A stretch of DNA of 64,000 nt from Clostridium thermosuccinogenes (GCF_002896855.1 NZ_CP021850.1:4055665-4119664), one strand, 5' to 3'. Positions 43,111 to 55,311 are shown, counted from the stretch's first letter. Translations and numbers: made by a program. Notes: generated by a model from the letters alone, not told the origin.

Positions 43111-44865
43111 TCACCTGTTATAAGAGTATTCCACGCTGCTGTTAGCCTCCAGCCATTCACTATAGCTGTTTAACTCTTTAAGGTTTTTGCTCAGCACTTC
43201 CCAAACATCCTGGGATTCATCCCCCATTTTCCACGCTGCAGCCCCGGCAAGGCTGTATTTCTGCACCAGGGAGGATTTCAGATTTATGGATTCGGCACTC
43301 TCAAGCCATATTTTATATGTCGCTCCATCCTTCTCAAACTCGGCATAGAATTGGCCGCTTTCATCATCCCATACCACCGGGGCGTTGTTTTCGGCGATTA
43401 AGGCTCTTGCCTCATCCATTGTAAGGGCATCAGGGTTTGTAACCTTCACTTTCCCATCGTCGCCAATCTCCTCCTTCCAAAGCCGGGTGTAAAAGGGAAG
43501 CCCTAAAAGGAGCTTCTCTCTTGGGATTGATTCAAGAGTCCTCTTAAGCTTACTCTCAACCCATGTGATCTGGGCAACCGAACCGGCTTTCGGGCTTGTA
43601 CTCCAGTGCTGATCATAGGTCATCACCATCACATAATCCACGGTTTCACCAATAGCTTCCCGGTCATAGCACAGGGAATAATTCTCGCTTCCGTCGGGAA
43701 CGCCTATATCCATTGACACAACAAGTCCCTGCTCTTTAAGCAGCGGAGTTATCTCCCGGACAAACTGGGTCAAAGCATCCCTGTCCTCAATGTTGATATT
43801 CTCAAAGTCAATATTTATCCCGTCCAGTTTATATAATGAAGCATAGGAAAGCAGCTGCCGTATGGCGTTATCCCTCGAGTCGGTATTGTTTAAAAATTCT
43901 CCCGTCATCTCTGCGTCATTGAAGGTATTGCTAAAAAGGGCCCATACCTGATATCCCCGCTTATGAGCCCATTCCACATATTTAGCATTTGCTCTGTTTA
44001 TAAGATCCCCTTCTTTATTGACCAACTGGAACCAGGTGGGTGAAATGACATCCAACCCTTCCATCTCTCCTATTTTTGACAGGTCCGGCATCTTTCCATA
44101 CATCATATGCCACACAAGGCTGATCCCGCCTTTTTGAGGCTTCCAGGCGACATTCCCGGTATCCTCTTCCGGCAGCTTTACTACAGTAACCTTTTTAACA
44201 ACAACATACTTCTTTTCAATATAACCCACTATCCCATCCTCAGTCCTTACCTTATACCATTTGTCATACTCTTCAAATATCCTGAGCTTGGGTGTGGCGG
44301 TGCTCTCCGGATCTGCCCCAAGGCGCTTCAAAATCGGATATTTCACAGAACGGCCCTTACGGACTACGGCATCCTTGTGCACCGGCTCGGCTATTTGCTG
44401 CACACTGTTTTTAAAATCAATGGTTACCACATTGCTCTCCTCGATATAATTAACCACTATTCCATAAAAGTCGCTTAGAAACTCAATAGGTATATACACC
44501 ACATCATCGATTATTGTTACAGGTATATTCAATTCGACAGGTTCATTATTAACATAAGCATTCAGGCTGTCGGTTTTCATTCTGATGACCCGGTCTTTTG
44601 TTGTTATCGTCACCTTCTGCAGGTTCTCATCCCAGTAAATATAAGGATCCAGATACTCTTTCACCGTATCCATGGGCAGGCATACCTCCCCGTCGATTAT
44701 CCTGGGTTCATCATCAATAACATCACTTTCCAGCACCAGGTTCAGTTTTCCTTCCTGAAAGGCGGAAACTACGCTGTCATTCGGCTTGAAAAAGTAGATA
44801 TACACTCCTATGAAAATGCTTGCGACTATCAATACAAATAATATAAGTGACCTGATTTTTTTCAA
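43111..44865 (-). CDS. membrane-anchored GH18-type hydrolase with CuAO-N-like and SH3 domains
   Basis: A 584-residue exported protein from a TTG at 44865 (GGGGG 8 nt upstream; an ATG 16 codons earlier has no site). Order: N-terminal membrane anchor (about 5-24); a copper-amine-oxidase N-terminal-like domain (about 35-155); an SH3-like domain (about 170-235, ending GIVGYIEKKYVVV); a glycoside hydrolase 18 barrel (about 245-560) with the catalytic motif DGINIDFEN, whose glutamate is the expected acid. Such proteins act on peptidoglycan or spore cortex (compare the SleL/YaaH group). Substrate is inferred. Confidence 0.85.
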   Translation of the reverse strand: MKKIRSLILFVLIVASIFIGVYIYFFKPNDSVVSAFQEGKLNLVLESDVIDDEPRIIDGEVCLPMDTVKEYLDPYIYWDENLQKVTITTKDRVIRMKTDSLNAYVNNEPVELNIPVTIIDDVVYIPIEFLSDFYGIVVNYIEESNVVTIDFKNSVQQIAEPVHKDAVVRKGRSVKYPILKRLGADPESTATPKLRIFEEYDKWYKVRTEDGIVGYIEKKYVVVKKVTVVKLPEEDTGNVAWKPQKGGISLVWHMMYGKMPDLSKIGEMEGLDVISPTWFQLVNKEGDLINRANAKYVEWAHKRGYQVWALFSNTFNDAEMTGEFLNNTDSRDNAIRQLLSYASLYKLDGINIDFENINIEDRDALTQFVREITPLLKEQGLVVSMDIGVPDGSENYSLCYDREAIGETVDYVMVMTYDQHWSTSPKAGSVAQITWVESKLKRTLESIPREKLLLGLPFYTRLWKEEIGDDGKVKVTNPDALTMDEARALIAENNAPVVWDDESGQFYAEFEKDGATYKIWLESAESINLKSSLVQKYSLAGAAAWKMGDESQDVWEVLSKNLKELNSYSEWLEANSSVEYSYNR

Positions 44866-45058
44866 ATTTCGAACCCCCGTTAGATTAAAATACTCTTTAG
44901 AGCAACCCCTCAATACTCCAAGCCATTGCTTAATATTTATGACAGGAGTGCTGATTAAATTATACTATCGATTGCATTTTTAAGCTATGATAATTATTTC
45001 TAATATATTACCTCCCTTAATGTCCCTGGTTTGGATAGGTACGGATTATTGAATTACT
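44866..45058. other. short AT-rich interval upstream of the GH18 gene
   Basis: A TATAAT lies on the minus strand near 44962-44967 without a good -35; a sporulation-type promoter cannot be excluded. No ORF. Confidence 0.3.
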
Positions 45059-45096
45059 AAAAAACGAAAAGAATATTAAAAATTCTTTTCGTTTTT
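45059..45096 (-). terminator. terminator of the small membrane protein gene
   Basis: A long A/T-rich stem (AAAAACGAAAAGAAT with ATTCTTTTCGTTTTT) around a short loop, 26 bp past the stop codon. Symmetric, so it could act in both directions. Confidence 0.85.
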
Positions 45097-45121
45097 CAAA
45101 TAACAATATTTATTAATTAGG

Positions 45122-45625
45122 TCATATAAAAACTTTTCGTGGTATAAAGGTCTTAAATGAATTCAGCATTCTTTCGTCAGGTTCGAAAAAGACTATCGTC
45201 CTCTCGCCCTTATAGGTGAGAGTAGCAAAATAAACATCGGGTGACTGCAGCGTGCTTACCAGTTCAAGGCGGTTTCTGATGTTTCTCGCTTCATTGTCAT
45301 ATTTATCGCTGTTGAGCTTTGCAACAACATCAAACTCCTTGCAGTGGGCACTGAAAACTCTCTTTCTTTTTCTTTTTGAAGTTATTTTATCTATGTCCAG
45401 ATCACCGTTGGTAACTATATATTCAAACTCTACGTTTCTTGATGTTATCAGATAATACATAAGATATATGATGCCTGCATCTATGATAAGCGCCATTGAG
45501 CCTATAATGGGTATGATCGGCACGAACAGCATTGCGGTACCGCCTGCGACAAGTATACCAACCGTTATCAAATGATCTTTTGCATCTTTTTTCTTGCTCA
45601 CTATTTTTTCCATGAAAACATCCAT
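45122..45625 (-). CDS. small two-helix membrane protein (possibly DUF6106)
   Basis: 167 residues with a basic N-terminus, two closely spaced membrane helices (about 20-38 and 42-62), then a cytoplasmic domain of about 100 residues with a basic patch KITSKRKRKR. The arrangement matches a clostridial family of unknown function that I believe is DUF6106, but that name is from memory. GGAGG lies 8 nt before the ATG. It lies between the groEL stop and the GH18 gene and has its own terminator. Confidence 0.7.
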   Translation of the reverse strand: MDVFMEKIVSKKKDAKDHLITVGILVAGGTAMLFVPIIPIIGSMALIIDAGIIYLMYYLITSRNVEFEYIVTNGDLDIDKITSKRKRKRVFSAHCKEFDVVAKLNSDKYDNEARNIRNRLELVSTLQSPDVYFATLTYKGERTIVFFEPDERMLNSFKTFIPRKVFI

Positions 45626-45762
45626 GCTTTTATCCTCCCCGCCATGTATATCCTTCTGCTTTTGTCACAATAAATTGTACCACACCAGAAATGTATAAAC
45701 AACCGTAATATGGTGTAAAAAAAGACCTATGAATATCATAGGTCTTTTCCTGACGGGAAATA

Positions 45763-47406
<1,644 letters not shown>

Positions 47407-47502
47407 TCAAACTTCCGTGTTTATTCAATATGATAAGCATGATATGTTAATAAATAGAATTGATTTGCTAAGTACTATTTATCAATGGCGGTATGAAGCA
47501 CA

Positions 47503-47817
<315 letters not shown>

Positions 47818-47820
47818 TTA

Positions 47821-47847
47821 TTAGCACTCACTATCATCGAGTGCTAA
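47821..47847 (-). promoter_or_regulatory. CIRCE operator
   Basis: Exact CIRCE inverted repeat TTAGCACTC, 9-bp spacer, GAGTGCTAA, 33 bp ahead of the groES ATG. It is the binding site of the HrcA repressor, so groESL is controlled by HrcA. Confidence 0.98.
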
Positions 47848-47858
47848 TCATATAAATA

Positions 47859-47887
47859 ATATTATATTCTCTCCTTTTTTTAATCAA
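47859..47887 (-). promoter_or_regulatory. groESL promoter
   Basis: Minus-strand TTGATT (47882-47887), 17 bp, TAATAT (47859-47864), directly upstream of CIRCE, so that the operator covers the transcription start. The remaining gap 47888-48208 towards the TPR gene contains no recognised feature. Confidence 0.75.
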
Positions 47888-48208
47888 ATATGTGTTTTTT
47901 CTAAATTATATTGTTTTTAGCGAATTTTGCCGGTTTTCCTCCCAATTTTAAGTTATTTCACCGTTTTTCACTACTAGATATACCACAAAGATTCCCCAGA
48001 ATATGCGCATAAAACGAGATCAAAACCCATCCCAATTCCATTAATCCGGCAATAAAGACCCAAATCCGGAGTACAGAGCACCTCTGCTTCATCCATGTTT
48101 CTCCGGAAGCTGCACATGGCTCCATCGCCCTGCTCTTCATTACTATTTCTGAATCATTCCTGCTTCACCAAGACTTCTCTAGAGGGGGCAAACTCAATGT
48201 TTCACGTT

Positions 48209-49384
48209 TCATATTCCGAAATCCTTCAATCTGTATGATATTGAGGAAGGAGATACACTATACTTTTTGGCCAGACTGCTTTTTGAGACCCGGATCAGAT
48301 GCCTGCGGCAGTAAACGTATTCCAGCACAGCCGCCCAGACTTCCCTCTTTCTTATAACTGGAGCTGTGTCCGGATCAATTCTTCTTATGTAGTTCATCCA
48401 GATGCTTCTCAATTCCTTCTCATAGCCTGCCCTGTATATGGTCTCCCGGTTTTGAACAGCACATTCTATGACATCATCCCATTCCTTTTCCCATTTGATG
48501 CTTTTCTTCTCCATCCCTTCCAAAATTCCCTCAATGCTGTCCGTCAACCTATGCACATCCACCGCTTTCGCCACTTCACACAGCTTTTTGTACATTTCTT
48601 CGATCTCCCTTAGCTGTTTTCTGAAATCCACCGGGGAATATGTAAGAGAATCCAACTGATAATTCAGCTTTTCCTCGTCTCCTTTATAGGAATAAAGAAC
48701 AGCGAGATTACACAAGGAAAACGGATTGTCCCGCTGGAGGATGAGCGCACTTTTTTCCAGGCTTATTGCCCTTTCTATATCTCCATTAAGAAAGCAAAGC
48801 ACAGCCAGGTCATTTCTGGCATCAACAGAGCCGTGGTCTTCTTCCAAAGCCTTTTCCAGCTTATTATAAGCCTCGTCAAATTTTAAGTCATCCAGCAGCT
48901 TTTTTCCTTCCCGTGCAAGCCTGGATGAGTTTTTTCCTTTACGCTTTCTGCCCTGCGCACCGTCATAGAATTTCAAATAATACAATATGTCGTAAGCATC
49001 GTCTGCAAATATACCCTCCGGGTCGTGGTAAACATATTTTTCAAAACATTCCCTTGCTTTTTTCATATCCTGGAGGTCAAAATAGTTGCAGCCCATAGCA
49101 AAATAGCATTCTGTCAATGCAGGATTTATGTTTACCAGTATGCCCATCAGTATTTCATTGGACTTCCTGATATCCTGCAATTCAGCATACACCGTCGCCA
49201 GGTTAAACTGATAGTCTGCATTGAAAGGCTCTATTTGCACAGCCTTATTAAAATATTTCAGAGCTTTGTCAAACTGCCTCCTGTCGGCATATTTTAGTCC
49301 TGACCTGAAGCATATTTCCGCACCCTGCTCAAACGGGATAATTCTCCCTTTTTTCAATATATCACCTACCATCGCAAATACCAT
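48209..49384 (-). CDS. TPR protein with C-terminal helix-turn-helix-like segment
   Basis: 391 residues of unknown role. Tetratricopeptide repeats occupy about residues 20-130 (AEICFRSGLKYADRRQFDKALKYFNKAV, then NPALTECYFAMGCNYFDLQDMKKARECFEKYV) and again 155-235. The C-terminus (VSKSSLAKKYSVSPSSISYRLKDFGI) looks like a helix-turn-helix. The gene starts 5 bp after the hisIE stop with no strong site of its own, so translation is probably coupled to hisIE and the gene belongs to the his transcript. Function in histidine metabolism is not shown. Confidence 0.75.
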   Translation of the reverse strand: MVFAMVGDILKKGRIIPFEQGAEICFRSGLKYADRRQFDKALKYFNKAVQIEPFNADYQFNLATVYAELQDIRKSNEILMGILVNINPALTECYFAMGCNYFDLQDMKKARECFEKYVYHDPEGIFADDAYDILYYLKFYDGAQGRKRKGKNSSRLAREGKKLLDDLKFDEAYNKLEKALEEDHGSVDARNDLAVLCFLNGDIERAISLEKSALILQRDNPFSLCNLAVLYSYKGDEEKLNYQLDSLTYSPVDFRKQLREIEEMYKKLCEVAKAVDVHRLTDSIEGILEGMEKKSIKWEKEWDDVIECAVQNRETIYRAGYEKELRSIWMNYIRRIDPDTAPVIRKREVWAAVLEYVYCRRHLIRVSKSSLAKKYSVSPSSISYRLKDFGI

Positions 49385-49389
49385 CTTTT

Positions 49390-50094
49390 TTATCTTCTGC
49401 TTTTGAGCTCTTCATATATGTCGTCCAGCTTTACGCCTCTTTCCACCATCAAAACGCAGAGGTGATACAGCAGGTCTGCGATTTCTCCTTTTATTTCATT
49501 AGGATTTCCGTTTTTTGATGCAATAATAACTTCCGAAGCTTCTTCTCCTACCTTTTTTAATATCTTATCCAGTCCTTTGCTAAAAAGGTAGTTGGTATAG
49601 GAACCTTCCTTAGGATGAATCTTCCTGTCCGTTACCGTGTTATATACCTCCTGAAGCACTTCTGCCAGGTTTCCTTTCTGCTCATCATCACAAGGCTGTC
49701 CAAAGGTACAGGGATTTTCCGCTGGTTTGGCTTCGGCCTGGCATTTGCCATCCTGTACATCCTCTATATTAAGCTTCCGATAAAAGCATGAGTGGTGTCC
49801 TGTATGACAGGCCGCTCCGGTCTGATCAACCTTTATCAGCAGCGTATCCCCGTCACAGTCATAGCTTATGGACCTGATCCTCTGGAAATGTCCTGATGTC
49901 TCACCCTTTAGCCAAAGTTTGCCTCTGCTCCTGCTCCAGTAATGGACCATGCCGGTTTCCACAGACTTCTCAAAGGCCTCCCGGTTCATATATGCAACCA
50001 TCAGAACCTCATCAGTCCTGTTATCCTGAGTAACTACCGGTATCAATCCTCTTTCGTCAAACTTCAGCTCATCTACAATATTCTTAATCATCAT
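49390..50094 (-). CDS. hisIE: phosphoribosyl-AMP cyclohydrolase / phosphoribosyl-ATP pyrophosphatase
   Basis: Bifunctional enzyme for steps 2 and 3 of histidine synthesis. HisI domain at about 1-115 with [19 protein letters not shown] and the metal-binding [10 protein letters not shown] and [13 protein letters not shown]; HisE domain at about 140-230 with [16 protein letters not shown]. 234 residues. The order HisI then HisE is the usual fusion. Confidence 0.96.
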   Translation of the reverse strand: MMIKNIVDELKFDERGLIPVVTQDNRTDEVLMVAYMNREAFEKSVETGMVHYWSRSRGKLWLKGETSGHFQRIRSISYDCDGDTLLIKVDQTGAACHTGHHSCFYRKLNIEDVQDGKCQAEAKPAENPCTFGQPCDDEQKGNLAEVLQEVYNTVTDRKIHPKEGSYTNYLFSKGLDKILKKVGEEASEVIIASKNGNPNEIKGEIADLLYHLCVLMVERGVKLDDIYEELKSRR

Positions 50095-50232
50095 TCCTCC
50101 TGCAATGTAAAAAACTCCCTATTTCCTTATATAACCATCAATACTGGCATATATAACCGTACTTCTTTTTCGCAATATCCCAGCCTTTTCAGCCAAAATG
50201 GGAATTCTTACGTAAAAAGCCGGTTTTGCTTA

Positions 50233-50994
50233 TTATGTTCTCACGCTTATTCCTTTATCTTTCAGGTAACCTTTTAATGCCAGTATCTCCAATTCCCTGA
50301 AATGAAACAGAGATGCTGCCAAAGCCGCATCAGCCTTACCTTCGGTCAGCACATCATAAAAATGTTCCATGTTGCCCGCACCGCCGGAGGCTATGACAGG
50401 GATTCCCACACTCTCCGAAATAGTTCTGGTAAGCTCTATATCATATCCGTTCTTAGTCCCGTCACAATCCATGCTGGTGAGCAAAATCTCCCCGGCACCA
50501 AGCTTTTCCGCCTCCACAGCCCATTCAACAGCATCTTTTCCCGTATTGATTCTTCCACCATTAATGTATACTTCCCATCCGGAGCCATCCTGCCTTTTTT
50601 TAGCGTCAATAGCCACCACCACGCATTGGCTTCCAAAGCGCCATGCAGCTTCGGACACCAGCTCCGGTCTCCTGATTGCGGCTGAATTTACAGATATCTT
50701 ATCAGCTCCGGCCTTCAATATTTCCCGGAAATCGTCCACTTCCCTGATGCCGCCGCCTACCGTAAAAGGTATGAATACCTGCTCGGCAACTCGGCTTACA
50801 ACATCCAGCATTATATTCCGTGCATCGCTGGATGCGGTTATATCAAGGAAAACCAGTTCATCAGCCCCGGCTTTATCATAAACAGCCGCAACTTCAACAG
50901 GGTCTCCTGCATCTCTTATATTTATAAAGTTAACACCTTTAACAACCCTCCCTGCATGCACATCAAGGCAGGGAATAATTCTTTTGGTAAGCAT
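50233..50994 (-). CDS. hisF: imidazole glycerol phosphate synthase cyclase subunit
   Basis: Cyclase half of the HisF-HisH enzyme, making IGP and AICAR. Barrel protein of 253 residues starting [20 protein letters not shown] (catalytic aspartate in CLDV) with the second aspartate in [16 protein letters not shown] at 50994 has CGGGAG 6 nt upstream; an earlier in-frame start is rejected. Confidence 0.97.
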   Translation of the reverse strand: MLTKRIIPCLDVHAGRVVKGVNFINIRDAGDPVEVAAVYDKAGADELVFLDITASSDARNIMLDVVSRVAEQVFIPFTVGGGIREVDDFREILKAGADKISVNSAAIRRPELVSEAAWRFGSQCVVVAIDAKKRQDGSGWEVYINGGRINTGKDAVEWAVEAEKLGAGEILLTSMDCDGTKNGYDIELTRTISESVGIPVIASGGAGNMEHFYDVLTEGKADAALAASLFHFRELEILALKGYLKDKGISVRT

Positions 50995-51028
50995 ATGAAT
51001 CTCCCGCCATTCCAATAAAAAAGTAAAG

Positions 51029-51742
51029 TTATTTCGCAGCTTCCAGAGCTTCTACTAAGTCTATATCTCCGGTATAAAGCGCTTTACCGATTATGGCTCC
51101 CGCCACACCGATATCCTTCAGCCTTTTTATGTCGTCAATGCTGCTGATACCGCCTGAAGCAATGATGTCTACCCCAACCTCTTTCACCATCTCTTCCATA
51201 GCTTTGAAGTTGGGTCCCGTAAGCATGCCATCCCTGGAGATGTCGGTATATATGATGGTTTTTGCACCCAGCTCCTCCATCTTTTTGGCGAACCCTACAG
51301 CAGTAAAGTTGCTGGTCTTGGCCCATCCCTCTATAGCCACCATTCCGTCGCGCGCATCAATACCTATGACTACATTGTTCTCAAAGTTCTGCAAGGCGTG
51401 CTTCACCAGTTTGGGGTCCTTGACCGCCGATGTACCCAGGATAATACGCTCAATTCCCTTGCAAAGGACAATTTCCATAGTCTCAATTGTCCTTATGCCA
51501 CCGCCCACCTGTACAGGTATGCCGAGTTTTACAGCCATTTCACTTATCACGGCGATGTTTTGCGGTTCTCCGCATCTCGCTCCGTCCAGATCTATCACAT
51601 GCAGATACTGCGCTCCAAGCTTTTCCCATTTAAGAGCCATCTCCACCGGGTCGTCGGAATAAACAGTAACAGCATTGAACTGTCCCTGGACAAGCCTTAC
51701 ACATTTTCCGTCCTTAACATCTATAGCCGGGTAAATAATCAT
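51029..51742 (-). CDS. hisA: ProFAR isomerase
   Basis: Opens the ribose ring of ProFAR (step 4). Barrel protein of 237 residues starting [17 protein letters not shown] (catalytic Asp in AIDV) with [10 protein letters not shown] carrying the second aspartate. ATG at 51742 has GGGAGG 8 nt before it. Confidence 0.97.
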   Translation of the reverse strand: MIIYPAIDVKDGKCVRLVQGQFNAVTVYSDDPVEMALKWEKLGAQYLHVIDLDGARCGEPQNIAVISEMAVKLGIPVQVGGGIRTIETMEIVLCKGIERIILGTSAVKDPKLVKHALQNFENNVVIGIDARDGMVAIEGWAKTSNFTAVGFAKKMEELGAKTIIYTDISRDGMLTGPNFKAMEEMVKEVGVDIIASGGISSIDDIKRLKDIGVAGAIIGKALYTGDIDLVEALEAAK

Positions 51743-51791
51743 ATCTCTTCCTCCCATAAAACATGGATTAAATCTGAATATCTTGCTTTAT

Positions 51792-52415
51792 CTATAGCTT
51801 AGCCCCTGCGACCTTAACAAAATTTCTCAGCATGCTAAGCCCTACTTCTCCGCTTTTCTCAGGATGAAACTGCACTGCGAAAACATTGCCTCTTCCTACA
51901 GCAGCATCAAACTCAATTCCATAATCTGCAGTCGCCTTGACGATATCCCTATCATCGGCTGCCAGATAGTAGGAATGCACGAAATAGACGTAAGGGTTTT
52001 CCGGTAAACCATCAAAGATAGGACAGTTGTCTTTCAGTTTCAGGAGATTCCAGCCTATATGGGGAACTTTCAAACCCTTATCTACAGGCAGCTGCTTTAT
52101 TGAGCCTTTAAATATGCCAAGGCCTTTCACATTCTCTCCGCCTTCTTCGCTGTAGTCGAATAACAGCTGCATTCCAAGGCATATTCCAAGAAAAGGCGTA
52201 TTTTTGCTTACCACTTCTTTGACAACCTCAATCATATCCGCCTTTCCCAGGTTTTCCATGGCATCGGCAAAGGCCCCCACTCCCGGCAAAACTACCGCAT
52301 CGGCCTGCAATATGGTTTTTCTGTCACTGGTAATTACGGTATCACAGCCTATATACTCAAAAGCTTTTTCCACACTTCTTAAATTTCCAACACCATAATC
52401 TATGATAGCAATCAA
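51792..52415 (-). CDS. hisH: imidazole glycerol phosphate synthase glutaminase subunit
   Basis: Supplies ammonia from glutamine to HisF. Class I amidotransferase of 207 residues with nucleophile cysteine in LGICLGMQLLF, and the His-Glu pair in QFHPEKSG. Starts MIAIIDYGVGNLRSVEKAF. Confidence 0.97.
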   Translation of the reverse strand: MIAIIDYGVGNLRSVEKAFEYIGCDTVITSDRKTILQADAVVLPGVGAFADAMENLGKADMIEVVKEVVSKNTPFLGICLGMQLLFDYSEEGGENVKGLGIFKGSIKQLPVDKGLKVPHIGWNLLKLKDNCPIFDGLPENPYVYFVHSYYLAADDRDIVKATADYGIEFDAAVGRGNVFAVQFHPEKSGEVGLSMLRNFVKVAGAKL

Positions 52416-52440
52416 AACAACTCAGCTCCTACCTAATGGG

Positions 52441-53325
52441 TCATTCCAGCTTTTTGCCGGTTATGCGCTCATAAGCTTCCAGGTATTTCTCCCTTGTCTT
52501 TTCTATCACATAGTCCGGCAGTGAAGGAGCCGGTGGCTGTTTGTCCCATGTTATTGATTCAAGGTAATCCCTCAGATACTGCTTGTCAAAACTCTTCTGC
52601 GGCCTTCCGGGCTCATAGTCGTCCATCGCCCAGAACCTTGATGAGTCCGGCGTAAATATCTCATCTGCAACCACCAGTTTGCCGTCCAGCATTCCAAACT
52701 CAAACTTTGTATCCGCCAGTATAAGCCCTCTGCTTTCCGCATAACTGCTGGCTTTTTTGTAAAGCTTCAGACTGATATCTTTAAGCTTTTCGGCCAGATC
52801 TCTTCCTATAGCATCAGCCAGCTCTTCAAAGGTCACATTCTGGTCATGCCCGTCCTGAACTTTTGTAGAGGGGGTAAATATCGGTTCCGGAAGCTTGTCT
52901 GCCTGCTTCAGGCCTTCAGGCAGCTTCACACCGCAGATGCTTCCTGTTTTATTATATTCCTTGAGGCCTGAACCTTCCAAATAGCCTCTGACTATGCATT
53001 CCGCCGGAACCATATCCACCTTTTTTACAAGCATCGACCTGCCCTGCAGCTCTTCCTTGAACTGAGAGAGCTCCTCCGGATATTGGCTGACATCGGTGGT
53101 TATCATGTGATTGCCTATTATATCGGATGTGTAGTTGAACCAGAACTCAGAAATGCTGTTTAGAACCTTTCCTTTATCGGGTATCAGATTTGGAAATACA
53201 ACATCAAAAGCGGATATCCTGTCTGTAACTACTATGAGGAGCTTGTCCCCAAGGTCATACACATCTCTTACTTTTCCCTTCACAAATATGGGTCGCTTTA
53301 TAAAGCTTGTATCATTTATTAACAA
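52441..53325 (-). CDS. purC: SAICAR synthetase
   Basis: Ligates aspartate to CAIR in purine synthesis. 294 residues with VKGKVRDVYDLGDKLLIVVTDRISAFD near the start, and the DGHDQN and DTKFEFG motifs. TTG start with GGGAG 8 nt upstream. It sits between hisB and hisH in the his operon; the link is that HisF/HisH release AICAR, the product one step beyond SAICAR in purine synthesis. Confidence 0.96.
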   Translation of the reverse strand: MLINDTSFIKRPIFVKGKVRDVYDLGDKLLIVVTDRISAFDVVFPNLIPDKGKVLNSISEFWFNYTSDIIGNHMITTDVSQYPEELSQFKEELQGRSMLVKKVDMVPAECIVRGYLEGSGLKEYNKTGSICGVKLPEGLKQADKLPEPIFTPSTKVQDGHDQNVTFEELADAIGRDLAEKLKDISLKLYKKASSYAESRGLILADTKFEFGMLDGKLVVADEIFTPDSSRFWAMDDYEPGRPQKSFDKQYLRDYLESITWDKQPPAPSLPDYVIEKTREKYLEAYERITGKKLE

Positions 53326-53567
53326 AAAATCAACTCCCTTCTAGCTATCAGGCTTATTTTTTCATTACTTGCCGGCTATCATCCACCGGCCATTTGAAAA
53401 GGTTTGTTTTCCTTTTGCAGTCATTGCCTTTGCCGAATCTATTCCCATTATTGTTTCGCCATCCTCCCGGCCATGCAAAATCACATGTTGCCGGATGCAA
53501 TGCGCTTTTTCCTTTATCTGCTGCGTTGCCAACAATCATCGGCAGGCTGCTAATGGTAAACCTCCGG
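53326..53567 (-). other. 242-bp gap between hisB and purC
   Basis: No convincing gene; a 61-codon ORF (53354-53539) lacks a start site. A short GCCGG/CCGGC inverted repeat lies near 53375-53395. Possibly worn-down sequence. Confidence 0.3.
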
Positions 53568-54158
53568 TTATATGATCGTTCCCTTTGTGGACATGACTCC
53601 TTCTATCCTCTCGTCAATCCTGCAAGCCTCATCCAGAGCTCTTCCAAAGGCTTTAAAAATCGCTTCTATAATATGATGGTTATTGCTTCCGTAAAGGACT
53701 TTAATATGTAAATTCATGCCGGCGTTAAAAGCGATAGCACGGAAAAATTCCTCGACAAGCTCAGTATCCATATTGCCTACTCTATCCTGGGTAAACTTTG
53801 CGTCAAATACTAAATAAGGTCTTCCTCCGAGATCTATAACGACCATCGCCAAAGCTTCATCCATAGGAACATGGGAAGAACCGTATCTCTTAATTGACTT
53901 TTTATCCCCCAGCGCAGCGCGAATTGCGCCGCCCAGCACAATTCCCACATCCTCAACGGTATGGTGGGCATCCACCTCCAGGTCTCCCTTGGCCTTGACA
54001 GTGAGATTAAAAAGCCCGTGCTTTGTAAATAAATTGAGCATATGATCGAAGAAACCTATTCCGGTATCGATATCGGACAATCCCCTGCCGTCCAAGTCCA
54101 GTTCCAGCTGTATTTCCGTTTCAGCAGTCTTTCTCGACATTTCAGCTTTTCTTTCCAT
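53568..54158 (-). CDS. hisB: imidazoleglycerol-phosphate dehydratase
   Basis: Dehydrates IGP to imidazoleacetol phosphate. 196 residues, single-domain form without the phosphatase part found in enterobacteria, with the metal-binding [27 protein letters not shown] and [15 protein letters not shown] motifs. GGAGG 6 nt before the ATG. A separate histidinol-phosphatase must be encoded elsewhere; none is in the window. Confidence 0.97.
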   Translation of the reverse strand: MERKAEMSRKTAETEIQLELDLDGRGLSDIDTGIGFFDHMLNLFTKHGLFNLTVKAKGDLEVDAHHTVEDVGIVLGGAIRAALGDKKSIKRYGSSHVPMDEALAMVVIDLGGRPYLVFDAKFTQDRVGNMDTELVEEFFRAIAFNAGMNLHIKVLYGSNNHHIIEAIFKAFGRALDEACRIDERIEGVMSTKGTII

Positions 54159-54255
54159 TTTTTCCTCCGCCTAACCATCCAAAATCAGTCTTATTATATC
54201 AGATGCATGTACAACTATTCCATAAATTATTAGAAATTTATATTAAACCTGTTCA

Positions 54256-55311
54256 TTAAATCAATTCTTTCAATACCTTTATCATTTGCTCCATTTCCTG
54301 ATCCGTACCAATGGTGATCCTGAGATAATTGTTTATTCTCGGCTTGTTGAAATACCTGACAAGGACTCCCTTTTCCCGCAAGGCTTTAAACAAATATTCC
54401 GAATCCAGTGAAGCATGGCTTGCAAAAACAAAGTTGGCCAAGGAGTCCGTGAGACGAAATCCCAGTTTTTCCAGTTCCGGGCCCACCCATTTCCTCGTAT
54501 GTATGATCTTAGCCCGGGTTTTTTCAAAATATGCCGTATCTTTGATGGCTTCCGCCGCTCCCGCAAGAGCGATGCGATCGATGGTATACGAATTGAAGGA
54601 ATTCTTGACCCTGTCAAGACCTTCGATCAAGCCGGCATTCCCCAGGGCAAAGCCTATACGAAGCCCTGCAAGGGAGTGGGATTTGGAAAGCGTCTTTATT
54701 ACTAAAAGATTTGGGTATTTATCTATGAGTTTTACCGCCGACTGGCCTCCAAAATCGACATAAGCCTCGTCGATGACCACTACCCTTTCAATATTCTCTT
54801 TGACTATTTTCTCCACCGAGGCGAGATCCATGAATTTTCCCGTAGGGGCATTGGGATTGGCAAAAATAATTCCTCCGTTGTCCTGTAAAAAACCCTCCAC
54901 CGGTATGTTGAAATCGGCATCCAGTGGTATCGTCCTGTAATCTATGCCGTAAAGCTGGCAATATACCGGATAGAAAGTGTACGTGATGTCGGGAAAAAGT
55001 ATGGGCTCTCCCGGATTAAAAAAGGCGGCAAAGGAAAAGGCCAGTACTTCATCCGATCCGTTTCCTACAAATACCTGTTCCTTTTTTACGCCCAAATTCT
55101 CGGCGAGGACATGCTTCAACTCATCGCAATCAGGGGCGGGGTATAACCTCAGCCTTTCATCCGCAGCCTGCCTTATCGCCTCAATTGCCCTTGGAGAAGG
55201 AGGGTAGGGATTCTCATTGGTATTCAGCTTAATATATTTTTTGTCTTTAGGCTGTTCACCAGGAACATACGGTTCCAGCCTTTTTAAGACATCGCTCCAA
55301 TATTTGTTCAT
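54256..55311 (-). CDS. hisC: histidinol-phosphate aminotransferase
   Basis: PLP-dependent class I/II aminotransferase acting on imidazoleacetol phosphate. 351 residues with NTNENPYPPSP at the start, IDEAYVDFGG (cofactor-binding Asp) and the Schiff-base lysine in KTLSKSHSLAGLRIG near residue 213. Good GAGG site 7 nt before the ATG. Confidence 0.96.
   Translation of the reverse strand: MNKYWSDVLKRLEPYVPGEQPKDKKYIKLNTNENPYPPSPRAIEAIRQAADERLRLYPAPDCDELKHVLAENLGVKKEQVFVGNGSDEVLAFSFAAFFNPGEPILFPDITYTFYPVYCQLYGIDYRTIPLDADFNIPVEGFLQDNGGIIFANPNAPTGKFMDLASVEKIVKENIERVVVIDEAYVDFGGQSAVKLIDKYPNLLVIKTLSKSHSLAGLRIGFALGNAGLIEGLDRVKNSFNSYTIDRIALAGAAEAIKDTAYFEKTRAKIIHTRKWVGPELEKLGFRLTDSLANFVFASHASLDSEYLFKALREKGVLVRYFNKPRINNYLRITIGTDQEMEQMIKVLKELI

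Noticed and set aside
53354-53539. A 61-codon ORF between hisB and purC
   Set aside because: The GGAGG nearby is too far from any start codon, and the sequence resembles no protein.
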